A DNA stretch of 64,000 bases from Streptomyces sp. NRRL B-1140 (GTDB lineage: Bacteria > Actinomycetota > Actinomycetes > Streptomycetales > Streptomycetaceae). Below the pieces are notes generated by a model, which saw only the letters and a list, made by a program, of their open reading frames with translations, had not been told where the DNA came from and ran no database searches. Made by a program: the position numbers and the translations under genes. The stretch is from contig NZ_LGEA01000090.1 in the NCBI RefSeq assembly GCF_001280065.1, positions 160,553 through 224,552 on the forward strand, read 5' to 3'. This document shows, in pieces, positions 42,517 to 51,524 of the stretch (the stretch's first letter is position 1; the number at the start of each line of letters is the position of its first letter).

Positions 42517-44181
42517 ATGGACTCCAGGGCGAGCACGGTCGCGGAACTCATCGCCGCCCGGTGGGGCGACCACCGCCCCGGCCTGCGGTACGAGGACCGG
42601 AGCCTCACGCACCACGAGGTGGCGGCGGGCGCCGCGGCCCGGGCGGCACTCCTCACGGACCTCCTGCCGCCGGCCGCCGAACCCCACCTCGGGGTACTGC
42701 TCGGCAACACCCCCGAGTTCCCGCTCTGGCTGGGCGCCGCGGCCCTGGCCGGGGCGGCCGTCGCCGGGATCAACCCCACCCGGCGCGGGGCCGAGCTCGC
42801 CCGCGACATCCTCCACACCGAGTGCCGCGTCCTGATCACCGAACGGGCCCACCTGCCGCTGCTCACAGGCCTGGACCTGCCGGGAGTCCGCCTGCTGGTG
42901 ACGGACACCCCGGAGTACACCGAGCTCCTCACCCCCTACGCCGACGCCCGCCCCGACCCTCGCAGCGCCACCCCCGGCGACCGTTTCCTGCTCTGCTTCA
43001 CCTCCGGCTCGACCGGCGCCCCCAAGGCCGCGCTCTGCTCTCAAGGACGGCTGACAGCAGCCGGCCGCTCCCTGGCGGACCAGTTCTCCCTCACCCGGGA
43101 CGACGTCCACTACGTCTGCATGCCGATGTTCCACGGCAACGCGGTGATCGCCGACTGGGCACCCGCACTGGTGACCGGCGCGGCGGTGGCGCTGCGCCGC
43201 CGCTTCTCGGCGTCCGCGTTCCTGCCGGACGTACGCCGCTACGGGGCGACGTACTTCACGTACGTGGGCCGGGCGATCCAGTACGTCCTGGCCACCGGCC
43301 CGCGGCCGGACGACCGCGACCACTCCCTGCGGCTGGGCTTCGGCACGGAGGCGGGCGCGGTGGACGCGGCCGCCTTCCAGCGGCGCTTCGGGGTGCGGCT
43401 GGTGGAGGGCTACGGCTCGTCCGAGGGCGGGGCGGCGGTCACGTGGACCCCGGGCACACCGCCGGGCGCGGTCGGCCGGGCCGCACCCGGGCTCGTCGTC
43501 CTCGACCGGGAGACCCGCGCGGAGTGCGAGGCGGCCGTCTTCGACGGGGCGGGACGGCTGCTCAACGGGGACGAGGCGATCGGCGAGCTCGTCAACCAGG
43601 GGCCCAGCCCCTTCGAGGGCTACTGGCGCAACCCTCCGGCCGAGGCGGAACGCTGTGCGGGAGGCTGGTACTGGACGGGCGACCTCTTCTACCGCGACAC
43701 CGACGGCTACCTCTACTTCGCCGGCCGCACCGACGACCGCCTCCGCGTGGACGGGGAGAACCTGGCCGCGGCGATGATCGAGAACATCCTCGCGCGGTAC
43801 GAGGGGGCGGAGGCGGTCTGTGTGTACGCCGTGCCGGACCCGGTGACCGGGGACCAGGTGATGGCCACGATCGCCGGGTCGTTCGATCCGGAGAGCTTCG
43901 CGGCGTTCCTCGCCGCCCAGCCCGATCTGGGGACGAAGATGGCGCCCCGGTTCGTACGGGTCGTGGAGCGGATGCCGGTGACGGCGACGAACAAGATCCG
44001 CCGGGCGGAGCTGCGCGGGGAGGGGGTGGAGTGCGCCGGCCCCGTGTGGTGGCGGCCGCCCGGTGAGCGGGCGTACCGCAGGCTGACCGAGGGGGACCGG
44101 AGACGCGCTGAGGGGCCCCTCGCTCCCACGAGAGGCCCCTCATCCGTGCGCCGCCAGGGACTCGAACCCCGGACCCGCTGA
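42517..44181 (+). CDS. AMP-binding acyl-CoA synthetase/ligase
   Basis: The 554-aa frame holds a full adenylate-forming enzyme: P-loop FTSGSTGAPKA near residue 165, VEGYGSSEGG, TGDLFYRDTDGYLYFAGR (hinge) and the catalytic Lys of TATNKIRR about 60 residues before the end. It activates a fatty or other carboxylic acid as the AMP ester for CoA transfer. The last 25 or so codons run through a hairpin terminator and into the antisense of tRNA-Lys copy 2, ending SSVRRQGLEPRTR. The real C-terminus probably once ended near 44100, so the stop appears lost. Confidence 0.88.
   Translation: MDSRASTVAELIAARWGDHRPGLRYEDRSLTHHEVAAGAAARAALLTDLLPPAAEPHLGVLLGNTPEFPLWLGAAALAGAAVAGINPTRRGAELARDILHTECRVLITERAHLPLLTGLDLPGVRLLVTDTPEYTELLTPYADARPDPRSATPGDRFLLCFTSGSTGAPKAALCSQGRLTAAGRSLADQFSLTRDDVHYVCMPMFHGNAVIADWAPALVTGAAVALRRRFSASAFLPDVRRYGATYFTYVGRAIQYVLATGPRPDDRDHSLRLGFGTEAGAVDAAAFQRRFGVRLVEGYGSSEGGAAVTWTPGTPPGAVGRAAPGLVVLDRETRAECEAAVFDGAGRLLNGDEAIGELVNQGPSPFEGYWRNPPAEAERCAGGWYWTGDLFYRDTDGYLYFAGRTDDRLRVDGENLAAAMIENILARYEGAEAVCVYAVPDPVTGDQVMATIAGSFDPESFAAFLAAQPDLGTKMAPRFVRVVERMPVTATNKIRRAELRGEGVECAGPVWWRPPGERAYRRLTEGDRRRAEGPLAPTRGPSSVRRQGLEPRTR
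44109..44142. terminator. Hairpin between acyl-CoA synthetase end and tRNA-Lys copy 2
   Basis: TGAGGGGCC-C-CTCG (44109-44122) and CGAG-A-GGCCCCTCA (44129-44142) pair with one mismatch around a CTCCCA loop. It starts five bases past the minus-strand tRNA 3' end and lies inside the extended synthetase frame. Confidence 0.8.
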
Positions 44182-44220
44182 TTAAGAGTCAGCTGCTCTA
44201 ACCAACTGAGCTAGCGGCGC
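44147..44220 (-). tRNA. tRNA-Lys(CTT), copy 2
   Basis: Identical over 74 bases to the copies at 38327 and 58308, with anticodon loop CTCTTAA and a canonical T-arm. The 3' part overlaps the end of the extended synthetase reading frame on the opposite strand. Confidence 0.97.
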
Positions 44221-44328
44221 ATGACTCCCGCCTGCCATCGGAATCGTGTTCCGCGGCGGGCGACGGGGAAAATACTACCCAATGCCGGGGGGTGCTTTTG
44301 ACCACCCGGCACGGGGATCAGAAGCCCC

Positions 44329-45087
44329 CTAGATCGCCAGCGAGAGCAGCACCGGTGCGGCGTGACGGTTGAGGGTGTCCGCGGCCTGGCGCAGGCGGTG
44401 GGCGTGCTCGACCGGGAGGGACAGAGCCAGGCAGCCGACGGAGGAGCCGGCCGTGATCGGGACGGCCGCGCAGACGGTGCCGATCGCGTACTCCTGCAGG
44501 TCCAGGACGGGGACGGTGGGCGGCTGCGCCTCCAGGCGGGAGAGCAGCAGCCGGTCGCTGGTGATGGTGCGCGAGGTGAGGCGGGCCATCCTGTGCCGGG
44601 CGAGGTGGTCGCGGCGGCCGGCGTGGTCGAGCTGGGTGAGCAGGCTCTTGCCGATGGCGGTGGCGTGGGCCGAGGAGCGGAAGTCGACCCACTCGTTGAC
44701 CGCGGGCGTGGAGGGGCTGTCGGCGTAGTGGGTGACGCTGATCTCGCCGTCGATGTACCGGCTCATGTAGACCGCGGCGCCGACCGAGTCCCGCAGCCGG
44801 TCCAGGGTGCGCTGGAGCTTGTCGCGCAGTGCCTGGTCGCGGTGGTGGGCGGAGCCGAGGCGGGCCAGGGTCTCGCCCGTGACGTAGGCGCCGTCGGAGA
44901 TCTGCTCGATGTAGCCCTCGCGGCGCAGCATGCGCAGGAGCGCGGTCAGCCGCTCCGGCGCGACGCGGGTGTGCAGGGCTATCTCGGCGTCGGTGACACC
45001 GCTGGTGCCGCGCGCCACCGTGTCGAGGACGCGCAGGGCTTCCTGGGCCGAGTGGTACGGGGTGGTCGGCTCGTGCTTCAGCGCCAC
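44329..45087 (-). CDS. IclR-family transcriptional regulator
   Basis: The 252-aa protein has an N-terminal winged helix (residues 15-70: ALRVLDTVARGTSGVTDAEIALHTR split around the recognition helix) and a C-terminal IclR effector domain with AVYMSRYIDGEI, HATAIGKSLL and AVPITAGSSVGCLALSLP. It likely controls the ehu transport and amide-catabolism genes to its right. GTG 45087 has a GGGGGAGACC site. Confidence 0.9.
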   Translation of the reverse strand: MALKHEPTTPYHSAQEALRVLDTVARGTSGVTDAEIALHTRVAPERLTALLRMLRREGYIEQISDGAYVTGETLARLGSAHHRDQALRDKLQRTLDRLRDSVGAAVYMSRYIDGEISVTHYADSPSTPAVNEWVDFRSSAHATAIGKSLLTQLDHAGRRDHLARHRMARLTSRTITSDRLLLSRLEAQPPTVPVLDLQEYAIGTVCAAVPITAGSSVGCLALSLPVEHAHRLRQAADTLNRHAAPVLLSLAI

Positions 45088-45201
45088 GGTGGTCTCCCCC
45101 TGCGCTTGCTGTTGGGCCGTAATCCGGTCAGTGAACCTCTGTCAGGTTAACCGGCAAGGGGCTTGTCAGGAGCGGGGGTCGGCAAGATTCCCGGGGCCCC
45201 G

Positions 45202-45248
45202 GACTGGGGCAATGGCACTCTGGCATGTGCCAGAAGCATGCCCCAGTC
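45202..45248 (-). terminator. Nested inverted repeats downstream of ehuA and upstream of iclR
   Basis: Outer arms GACTGGGGCA (45202-45211) and TGCCCCAGTC (45239-45248) are perfect. Inside lies CTGGCA-TG-TGCCAG (45220-45233). It follows the ehuA stop by 48 bases on the minus strand, so it may end the transport operon. Its symmetry would also suit an operator for the IclR gene beginning 115 bases further on. Confidence 0.55.
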
Positions 45249-45295
45249 GGGTCCCGGTCGACAGGCCGGGCGTTCGGCCTGCTCACGTGCCGTAG

Positions 45296-46093
45296 TCACA
45301 GCACTGCGCTGAGGAACTCCCGTGTCCGGTCCAGCTCCGGGTCACTGAAGATCTTTTCGGGTGTGCCCGACTCGATGATCCGGCCGTGGTCGAACATCAG
45401 TACCTGGTCGGAGATGTCCCGGGCGAAGTTCATCTCGTGGGTCACACACAGCATCGTGATGTCGGTGGAGCGGGCGATGTCCCTGAGGACGTCGAGGACT
45501 CCCGCGACCAGCTCGGGGTCGAGCGCGGAGGTCACCTCGTCCAGCAGCAGCACCTGCGGGCGCATCGCCAGAGCCCGGGCGATCGCCACCCGCTGCTGCT
45601 GGCCGCCGGAGAGCTGGGCCGGGTGGGCGTCGCACTTGTCGGCCAGGCCCACCAGGTCGAGCAGGCCCTTGGCCCGCTCCACGGCCTCGTCCTTCGACAG
45701 GCCGAGGACGGTGACCGGCGCCTCGGTGATGTTCCGCAGCACCGTCATGTTCGGGAACAGGTTGAACTGCTGGAACACCATCCCGATCTTCTTGCGGACC
45801 TCACGGACCTGCTTGTCGGAGGCCGGGAACAGCTGCTGCCCGTCGACCGTGATCGTGCCCTCGTCGGGCTTGAGCAGGGTCATCAGCAGCCGGAGGATCG
45901 TCGTCTTGCCGGACCCGGACGGCCCGATCAGGGTGACGTGCTTGCCGGCGTCGACCGAGAAGTCCAGGTGGTCCAGGACCGTGTTGTTCCCGAACCGCTT
46001 GGTGACCTGCTCCAGCCGGATCAGCTCGCCCGCGCTGCCGGCGGGGTCCTTCTCCGGATTGGTCTCGGGCTGGGGGAGAGTGTCAGTGGGCAA
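45296..46093 (-). CDS. ehuA: Polar amino-acid/ectoine ABC transporter ATPase (EhuA-like)
   Basis: This is an ATPase of about 265 aa with Walker A GPSGSGKTT, Q-loop VFQQFNLFP, signature LSGGQQQRVAIARAL, Walker B VLLLDEVTSALD and H-loop VTHEMNF, the amino-acid importer subfamily. A TTG start at 46093 with GGAG seven bases upstream overlaps the ehuD stop. An ATG at 46120 in the same frame is the alternative. It is last in the ehuBCDA order. Confidence 0.92.
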   Translation of the reverse strand: MPTDTLPQPETNPEKDPAGSAGELIRLEQVTKRFGNNTVLDHLDFSVDAGKHVTLIGPSGSGKTTILRLLMTLLKPDEGTITVDGQQLFPASDKQVREVRKKIGMVFQQFNLFPNMTVLRNITEAPVTVLGLSKDEAVERAKGLLDLVGLADKCDAHPAQLSGGQQQRVAIARALAMRPQVLLLDEVTSALDPELVAGVLDVLRDIARSTDITMLCVTHEMNFARDISDQVLMFDHGRIIESGTPEKIFSDPELDRTREFLSAVL

Positions 46094-46733
46094 GGCGTCG
46101 CTCCAAGGCTCGCAGGGCAAGGGAGGCCAGGTAGGACATGACGATGAAGGCCACGCCGATCACCGTCAGGGGCTCGGTGAACTGGAAGTGCTCCTGCGAG
46201 TACAGGCGCGCCTGGCCGAGCATCTCCAGCACGGTGATCGCCATGACCATCGGCGTGTCCTTGAGCATGGAGATGACGTAGTTGCCGAGTGCCGGGACGA
46301 CGCGGCGCACCGCCTGCGGCAGGATCACCGCGGTCCACGTCCGGCGCAGCGGCAGGTTCAGTGCCGTCGCCGCCTCCCACTGGCCGGCCGGCACGGCCTC
46401 GATGCCGGCCCGGTAGACCTGCATCGTGTACGTCGAGTAGTGCAGTCCGATCGCGAAGACACCGGTGGTCAGCGCCGAGAAGGTCAGACCCCACTCGGGC
46501 AGCACGTAGAAGAGGAAGAACAGCTGCACCAGCAGCGGGGTGTTGCGGACGAACTCCGTGACCACGCCGACCGGCCAGGTCACCCAGCGCGAGGGCACCC
46601 GCATCAGCAGCGCCCACACCAGGCCCAGCGCGAACGAGATCAGCGAACCGAGGGCCAGGATCTGCACAGTGACCAGCAGACCGTCCCAGAAATGCGGCAT
46701 GAAGCCGCTGACAGCGCTCCAGTCCCACTTCAT
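46083..46733 (-). CDS. ehuD: Amino-acid/ectoine ABC permease (EhuD-like)
   Basis: The 216-aa polar amino-acid permease has about five membrane segments. The conserved FVRNTPLLVQLFFLFY and the EAATALNLPLRRTWTAVILPQAVRR loop that contacts the ATPase are present. Its ATG overlaps the ehuC stop (ATGA), and its 3' end overlaps ehuA, so all are coupled. Confidence 0.92.
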   Translation of the reverse strand: MKWDWSAVSGFMPHFWDGLLVTVQILALGSLISFALGLVWALLMRVPSRWVTWPVGVVTEFVRNTPLLVQLFFLFYVLPEWGLTFSALTTGVFAIGLHYSTYTMQVYRAGIEAVPAGQWEAATALNLPLRRTWTAVILPQAVRRVVPALGNYVISMLKDTPMVMAITVLEMLGQARLYSQEHFQFTEPLTVIGVAFIVMSYLASLALRALERRLAH

Positions 46734-47446
46734 GCGACGGCACCTCCGATCCCCGTCGTCTTCGGACGGTCCAGCTCCTGGTCGGGCGTGCTCCCGACGG
46801 GCTTACCGGTGCCGGCCTTCAGCTTGCGCTCCAGGCCGCGCATACCGCGGGTCAGCGCGAAGGCGATCACGAAGTAGATCAGCAGCACGATCGTGTAGAT
46901 CTCCGCGCTCTCCTGGAGCGCCAGGCGCACCAGGTTGCCGCTGAACGCCAGGTCGCCCATGCCCATGATGGACACCAGGGCGGTGCCCTTGAGCAGTTCG
47001 ACCAGCAGGTTGGAGAACGGCGGGATCATCTCCGGCACGGCCTGCGGCAGCAGGATCAGCCGCAGCCGCTGCCAGGGCGTGAAGCTGAGCGCGATCCCGC
47101 CCTCCTTCTGCGCCGGGTCGACCGCGTTCAGCGCGCCGCGCACGATCTCGGAGCCGTACGCGCCGTAGGTCAGGCCCAGCGCCAGGGTGCCCGCCCACAG
47201 CGGCACGAGCTGCCAGCCGAAGGCGATGGGCAGTACGAAGTACACCCAGAAGATCATGACCAGCGCCGAGGTGCCGCGGAACACCTCCGTGTAGACGCCC
47301 GCGAGGAAGCGGACGATCCACAGCCGGTGGGTGCGCGCGACGCCGACGGCGAAGGACACCGCGGCGGCCAGCAGGGCGCTGCAGACGAGCAGCTGGACCG
47401 TGACCCAGACGCCCTTGAGTACGAGTTCCCAGAGTCCCGAGGTCAT
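46730..47446 (-). CDS. ehuC: Amino-acid/ectoine ABC permease (EhuC-like)
   Basis: The 238-aa permease carries EVFRGTSALVMIFWVYF and the coupling loop KEGGIALSFTPWQRLRLILLPQAVPEMIPP. It pairs with the EhuD-like permease to form the channel. Its ATG overlaps the binding-protein stop by four bases. Confidence 0.92.
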   Translation of the reverse strand: MTSGLWELVLKGVWVTVQLLVCSALLAAAVSFAVGVARTHRLWIVRFLAGVYTEVFRGTSALVMIFWVYFVLPIAFGWQLVPLWAGTLALGLTYGAYGSEIVRGALNAVDPAQKEGGIALSFTPWQRLRLILLPQAVPEMIPPFSNLLVELLKGTALVSIMGMGDLAFSGNLVRLALQESAEIYTIVLLIYFVIAFALTRGMRGLERKLKAGTGKPVGSTPDQELDRPKTTGIGGAVA

Positions 47447-48372
47447 CCGCCGCAGAGCTCCTTCGCGGTCAGATCCGTCATCTCGGCCTCGGTGAAACCG
47501 AACGGCTTGAGGATGCGGAGCAGTTCGCCGCTCTTCTTGAGCTTGCGCAGCTCCACGTTGAAGGCGTCGCGCAGTTTCGTCTCGGTCGGCCGGAACGCGA
47601 AGGCGCCTCCGTCGACGTGCGGCTTGCCGTCGACGATCGGCTTGAACGGATCGGTGGCCTCCGCCTTGGCGGACTTCTTCACCACCTCGCGCACGGTGAG
47701 CGCCGTGCCGGCGAACACGTCCACGCGCCCCGCCTCGACGGCGTTCAGCCCCGCCACCTGGTCCGGGACGATGAGGATGTCGCTCTCCTCGTACCCGGCG
47801 TCCACGGCGTACTGGATCTCGGCGTAGCCGGTCCCGGTGGCGAACTTCGCCTTCTTCTCCACGACGTCCTGGTAGCTGCGCAACCCCTTCGGGTTCCCCT
47901 TGCGCACGATGAACGCGTCGAGCATCTGGTAGTCGGGGTCGGCGAAGATGACCTGCTCGCAGCGCTCGGGGTTCACGTACATCCCGGCGGCCACGACGTC
48001 GAACTGCTGGGAGTTCAGGCCCGGGATGAGGGAACCGAACTCGGTCGGCACGGGCTGCACCCGGTCGACGCCGAGCCGCTTGAAGATCACCTTGGCCAGT
48101 TCCGGCGCCTCGCCGGTCAGTTCGCCGTTCTTGTCGATGAAGCCGAAGGGGATCTCTCCGGCGATGCCGAGCCGGACGACGCCCGCCGCCCGGAGCCGGC
48201 CGAGCAGGTCACCGCCCTTGGCGTCCGACGCGGTGGCGACCCGGCTGCATCCTGCGGCGCCCAGCGCGCCGAGCGCCGCCACCCCCGCGAGCAGCGACCG
48301 GCGTGTGGGCCCGGGGACGGGCCGGGGTATGGGTTCGGGACGTCTGAAGGGGCTTCTCTGTGGTGGAGCCAT
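47443..48372 (-). CDS. ehuB: ABC transporter substrate-binding lipoprotein (EhuB-like)
   Basis: The 309-aa family-3 binding protein has a Tat-like start (PTRRSLLAGVAALG) and lipobox GAAGC. VRLGIAGEIPFGFIDKNGELTGEAPELAK is typical of the ectoine/hydroxyectoine EhuB family. The actual ligand may differ, because the linked catabolic genes are not the classic eut set. It heads the operon and is divergent from the DUF3830 gene. Confidence 0.88.
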   Translation of the reverse strand: MAPPQRSPFRRPEPIPRPVPGPTRRSLLAGVAALGALGAAGCSRVATASDAKGGDLLGRLRAAGVVRLGIAGEIPFGFIDKNGELTGEAPELAKVIFKRLGVDRVQPVPTEFGSLIPGLNSQQFDVVAAGMYVNPERCEQVIFADPDYQMLDAFIVRKGNPKGLRSYQDVVEKKAKFATGTGYAEIQYAVDAGYEESDILIVPDQVAGLNAVEAGRVDVFAGTALTVREVVKKSAKAEATDPFKPIVDGKPHVDGGAFAFRPTETKLRDAFNVELRKLKKSGELLRILKPFGFTEAEMTDLTAKELCGG

Positions 48373-48478
48373 GGGCGCGCGGCTACCCGACCGCCTCCGA
48401 GTTATGCCGATCTTTTCAAGCCCCGCACGCACGCCGTGCACCCTTGACCGCAGCGGCGGCGGGCACTCCTATGGAGGC

Positions 48479-48973
48479 ATGGCTGATCGCTATATCGAAG
48501 TCTCGCTGGTCAAGCGCGACGTGACCTGCACGGCCAAGCTGCTGGACGACCGCGCGCCCCTCACCTGCGCGGCCGTCTGGGATTCGCTTCCGCTGGCCGG
48601 CGACGTCTACCACGCGAAGTACGCACGCAACGAGATCTATGCCCTTTTCCCGCCCTTCGCCGAAACCGAACCACCCCTGGAAAACCCGACCATCACCCCC
48701 ATCCCCGGCGATCTGTGCTATTTCACCTTCGCCGGGGCGGAGTTGGGGACCAAGGCGTACGGCTACGACCGCGAGGTCCGCGCCGGGACCACCCTCGTCG
48801 ACCTGGCCCTGTTCTACGAGCGCAACAACCTGCTGCTGAACGGCGACGTCGGCTGGGTGCCCGGCATCGTCTGGGGCCAGGTCGTCGACGGCCTGGAGAC
48901 CATGGCCGAGGCATGCAACGACCTGTGGAGGTCGGGAGCGGCGGGGGAGTCGCTCAGCTTCCGGAGGGCGTAG
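48479..48973 (+). CDS. DUF3830 (cyclophilin-like fold) protein
   Basis: The 164-aa protein has the DUF3830 pattern: CTAKLLDDRAPLTCAAVWDSLP, YHAKYARNEIYALFPPF, ITPIPGDLCYF and GYDREVRAGTTLVDLALFYERNN. Members have a cyclophilin-like barrel and recur beside amidase and maleate-isomerase genes; the reaction is unknown. GGAGG lies almost directly against ATG 48479, so the start may be leaderless or slightly misplaced. The 3' end overlaps the convergent amidase gene by 20 bases. Confidence 0.8.
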   Translation: MADRYIEVSLVKRDVTCTAKLLDDRAPLTCAAVWDSLPLAGDVYHAKYARNEIYALFPPFAETEPPLENPTITPIPGDLCYFTFAGAELGTKAYGYDREVRAGTTLVDLALFYERNNLLLNGDVGWVPGIVWGQVVDGLETMAEACNDLWRSGAAGESLSFRRA

Positions 48974-50363
48974 GCCGGCCGGCCGAGGCCACCCCCGCCT
49001 CGTACAGCGCGTGGGCCGCCCGCAGCACCAGATCGTCCCGGTGCCGGGCGGCCACGAGCTGCAGACCGACCGGCAGACCGTCCGCGTCCGAGCCGACCGG
49101 CACGCTCGCCGCGGGCTGCTGCGTCATGTTGAACGGGTAGGTGAACGGGGTCCAGCCCGTCCACCGCCGATGGCCGGAACCCTTCGGCACCTCGGCGCCC
49201 GCCTCGAAGGCCGTGAGCGGCATGGTCGGTGTGACGAGCAGGTCGTAGGTGTCGTGGAAACGGCCCATCCGGCGGCCCAGGTCCATCCGGACGTCCACCG
49301 CGGCCAGATAGTCCAGCGCCGAGTACCGGGCACCCCGCGCACAGATCTCCCGCAGACCGGGGTCCAGCAGCTCCCGCTGGTGCGGGCCCAGATGCTGGGT
49401 CACCCGGGCCGCCCCGCTGAACCACAGGGTGTGGAAGGCCTCCACCGGGTCGGTGAGGTCCGGGTCGGTCTCCGTGACGTACGCGCCGAGTTCCGCCAGC
49501 CGCTCCACCGCCCGCCGCACCGCCCGCGCGACCGCCGGCTGCACCGCCACCTGCCCGCCCAGCGACGGCGAGAACGCCACCCGCAGCCCGCGCACCCCGC
49601 CCGCCAGGCCGTCCGTGTACGGGCCTGCCGGGGCGGAGAGGGCTGACCAGTCGCGCGAGTCCGGATGGCCGATGACGTCCATCAGCAGGGCCGCGTCGCC
49701 CGCGTCCCGGGTCATCGGCCCGACGTGCGCCAGCGTGCCGAACGCGCTCGCCGGGTAGAGCGGCACCCGCCCGTACGTCGGCTTCAGCGCGAAGATCCCG
49801 CAGAACGACGCCGGGATGCGCACACTGCCGCCGCCGTCCGTGCCCAGCGACAGCGGTCCCGCGCCGAGCGCCACGGCGGCCGCACTGCCGCCGCTCGAAC
49901 CGCCCGCGGTGCGCGAGGGGTCGCACGGGTTGCGTGTCACACCGCTGAGCGGCGAGTCGGTCACGCCCTTCCAGCCGAACTCGGGCGTCGTGGTCTTGCC
50001 GATGAAGACCGCCCCGTGCTCCCGCAGCCGGGCCACGGAGGGGGCGTCCTCGTCCCACTTCCCCGCCGGATCCACGGCCCTCGACCCGCGCAGGGTCGGC
50101 GCCCCGCGCTGCAGCAGGATGTCCTTGACGGTGACCGGCACCCCGTCCAGCAGCCCGCGTGGCTCACCGCGCCGCCATCGCTCCTCCGACTCCCCGGCCC
50201 GCTCCAGCGCGTCCTCGGCGGTCAGCCGGACGAAGGCGTTCACCTCCGGCTGGATCGCCTCGGCCCGCTCCAGCGCCGCCCGGGTCGCCTCCACGGGACT
50301 CCACTCGCCCCTGCGGTACCCGTCGAGCAGCCGTACGGCGGTCAGATCGGTGAGCTCGGTCAT
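48954..50363 (-). CDS. Amidase signature family enzyme
   Basis: The 469-aa amidase has the Lys of VTVKDILL and the Ser-cis-Ser triad region TAGGSSGGSAAAVA, with GTDGGGSVRIPASFCG downstream. It hydrolyses an amide to acid and ammonia. GGAGGGTGC precedes ATG 50363. It follows the D-2-hydroxyacid dehydrogenase gene after 16 bp, so the two are one transcript and presumably one pathway. Confidence 0.92.
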   Translation of the reverse strand: MTELTDLTAVRLLDGYRRGEWSPVEATRAALERAEAIQPEVNAFVRLTAEDALERAGESEERWRRGEPRGLLDGVPVTVKDILLQRGAPTLRGSRAVDPAGKWDEDAPSVARLREHGAVFIGKTTTPEFGWKGVTDSPLSGVTRNPCDPSRTAGGSSGGSAAAVALGAGPLSLGTDGGGSVRIPASFCGIFALKPTYGRVPLYPASAFGTLAHVGPMTRDAGDAALLMDVIGHPDSRDWSALSAPAGPYTDGLAGGVRGLRVAFSPSLGGQVAVQPAVARAVRRAVERLAELGAYVTETDPDLTDPVEAFHTLWFSGAARVTQHLGPHQRELLDPGLREICARGARYSALDYLAAVDVRMDLGRRMGRFHDTYDLLVTPTMPLTAFEAGAEVPKGSGHRRWTGWTPFTYPFNMTQQPAASVPVGSDADGLPVGLQLVAARHRDDLVLRAAHALYEAGVASAGRPTPSGS

Positions 50364-50379
50364 GCACCCTCCAGGAACG

Positions 50380-51327
50380 TCAGTGACCAGGTACGTACCC
50401 ACGCTGCTTGTCGACTACGTTCCTCAGTGGCTCACCCGAGGCCCACCGCTCGTACAACTCCACGAACTGCTGCCCGAGTTCGTCGCGCCAGCCGACGACG
50501 TCGCCGCTCATGTGCGGGGACACGATCAGGTCCGGGGCCCGCCACAACGGGCTGCCGGAGGGCAGGGGTTCGGTCTCGAAGACGTCCAGGGCGGCGCCCG
50601 CGATCCAGCGCTTGGCCAGGGCCTCGGCGAGCGCGTCCTCGACGACCAGCTGACCGCGGCCGATGTTGACGAACCGGGCGGAGGGCTGCATCAGGCCGAA
50701 GCGGCGGGCGTCGAACATCCCGTGCGTCTCGTCCGTGAGCGGGGCCGCGGCGATCACCCAGTCGGCGCGGGCCAGCAGCCGGTCCAGGTCCTCCGGGCCG
50801 TGCACCCCGGAGCGCGCGGCGCGGCCCACGAGCGCGGTGGTGATGTCCAGCGCCCCCAGCGTGCGCGCGATCGCTCGCCCGATCGGCCCCGACCCGACCA
50901 CCACGGCCCGGGTCCCGGCGATCCGGCGCGACTCGCGGTGCCGCCAGGTCCGTTCCCGCTGGAGCTCCAGCGTGCGCGGCAGGTCCTTGGCCATCGCCAG
51001 CACGAGCGCGGCGACGTACTCCGCGATCGGCTGGTCGAAGATGCCGCGCGCGTTCGTCACCACCGTGTCCGAGGCGGCGAGTTCCGGACACATCAGATGG
51101 TCCACACCGGCGCTCGCCGTATGCACCCAGCGTGGTCGCGGACCCCCGCCCGGCCAGGCGTCCCGCACGGCGCGCGAGGTGAAGTCCCACACCAGGAGCA
51201 CGTCCGCACGCGGGAGGCGTTCGGCCAGGTGCGCCGCGTCGGTGTGCTCGATACGGGCGCGGCCGGTGAGGCGGCCGAGGCGGGGGAGGGGTTCGGCGTC
51301 CAGGACGAGGAGGGTGGGGGTGGGCAT
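50380..51327 (-). CDS. D-2-hydroxyacid dehydrogenase
   Basis: The 315-aa NAD(P)-dependent enzyme has WVHTASAGVDHL, the nucleotide loop VVGSGPIGRAIARTLGAL, the catalytic Arg in FVNIGRGQLV, the Glu region of ALDVFETEPLP and the His of VSPHMSGD. It interconverts a 2-oxo acid and a D-2-hydroxy acid. It lies directly upstream of the amidase gene. Confidence 0.9.
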   Translation of the reverse strand: MPTPTLLVLDAEPLPRLGRLTGRARIEHTDAAHLAERLPRADVLLVWDFTSRAVRDAWPGGGPRPRWVHTASAGVDHLMCPELAASDTVVTNARGIFDQPIAEYVAALVLAMAKDLPRTLELQRERTWRHRESRRIAGTRAVVVGSGPIGRAIARTLGALDITTALVGRAARSGVHGPEDLDRLLARADWVIAAAPLTDETHGMFDARRFGLMQPSARFVNIGRGQLVVEDALAEALAKRWIAGAALDVFETEPLPSGSPLWRAPDLIVSPHMSGDVVGWRDELGQQFVELYERWASGEPLRNVVDKQRGYVPGH

Positions 51328-51430
51328 GAGCAGCCGTTTCTCCTGCCGTGCGGCGGGGCCGGACGACCAGGGTGCGGCCGCCGGTGACGACGAGTTAACC
51401 CGGTGTTGACCAAGGAGTGATCCGGGCGGA

Positions 51431-51459
51431 TTGACCACGCTCGCACCCGAACCTACCGT
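51431..51459 (+). promoter_or_regulatory. Promoter of the maleate-isomerase-family operon
   Basis: TTGACC (51431-51436) and TACCGT (51454-51459) are 17 bases apart, a good vegetative-type pair. They lie between the divergent dehydrogenase and the first isomerase-family gene. Confidence 0.55.
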
Positions 51460-51524
51460 CGTCAACACGGGCGTTCCCACGATCCGTTGCACACTAGTTG
51501 CCCAGCGTGAGGCCGGTGCCTGCC

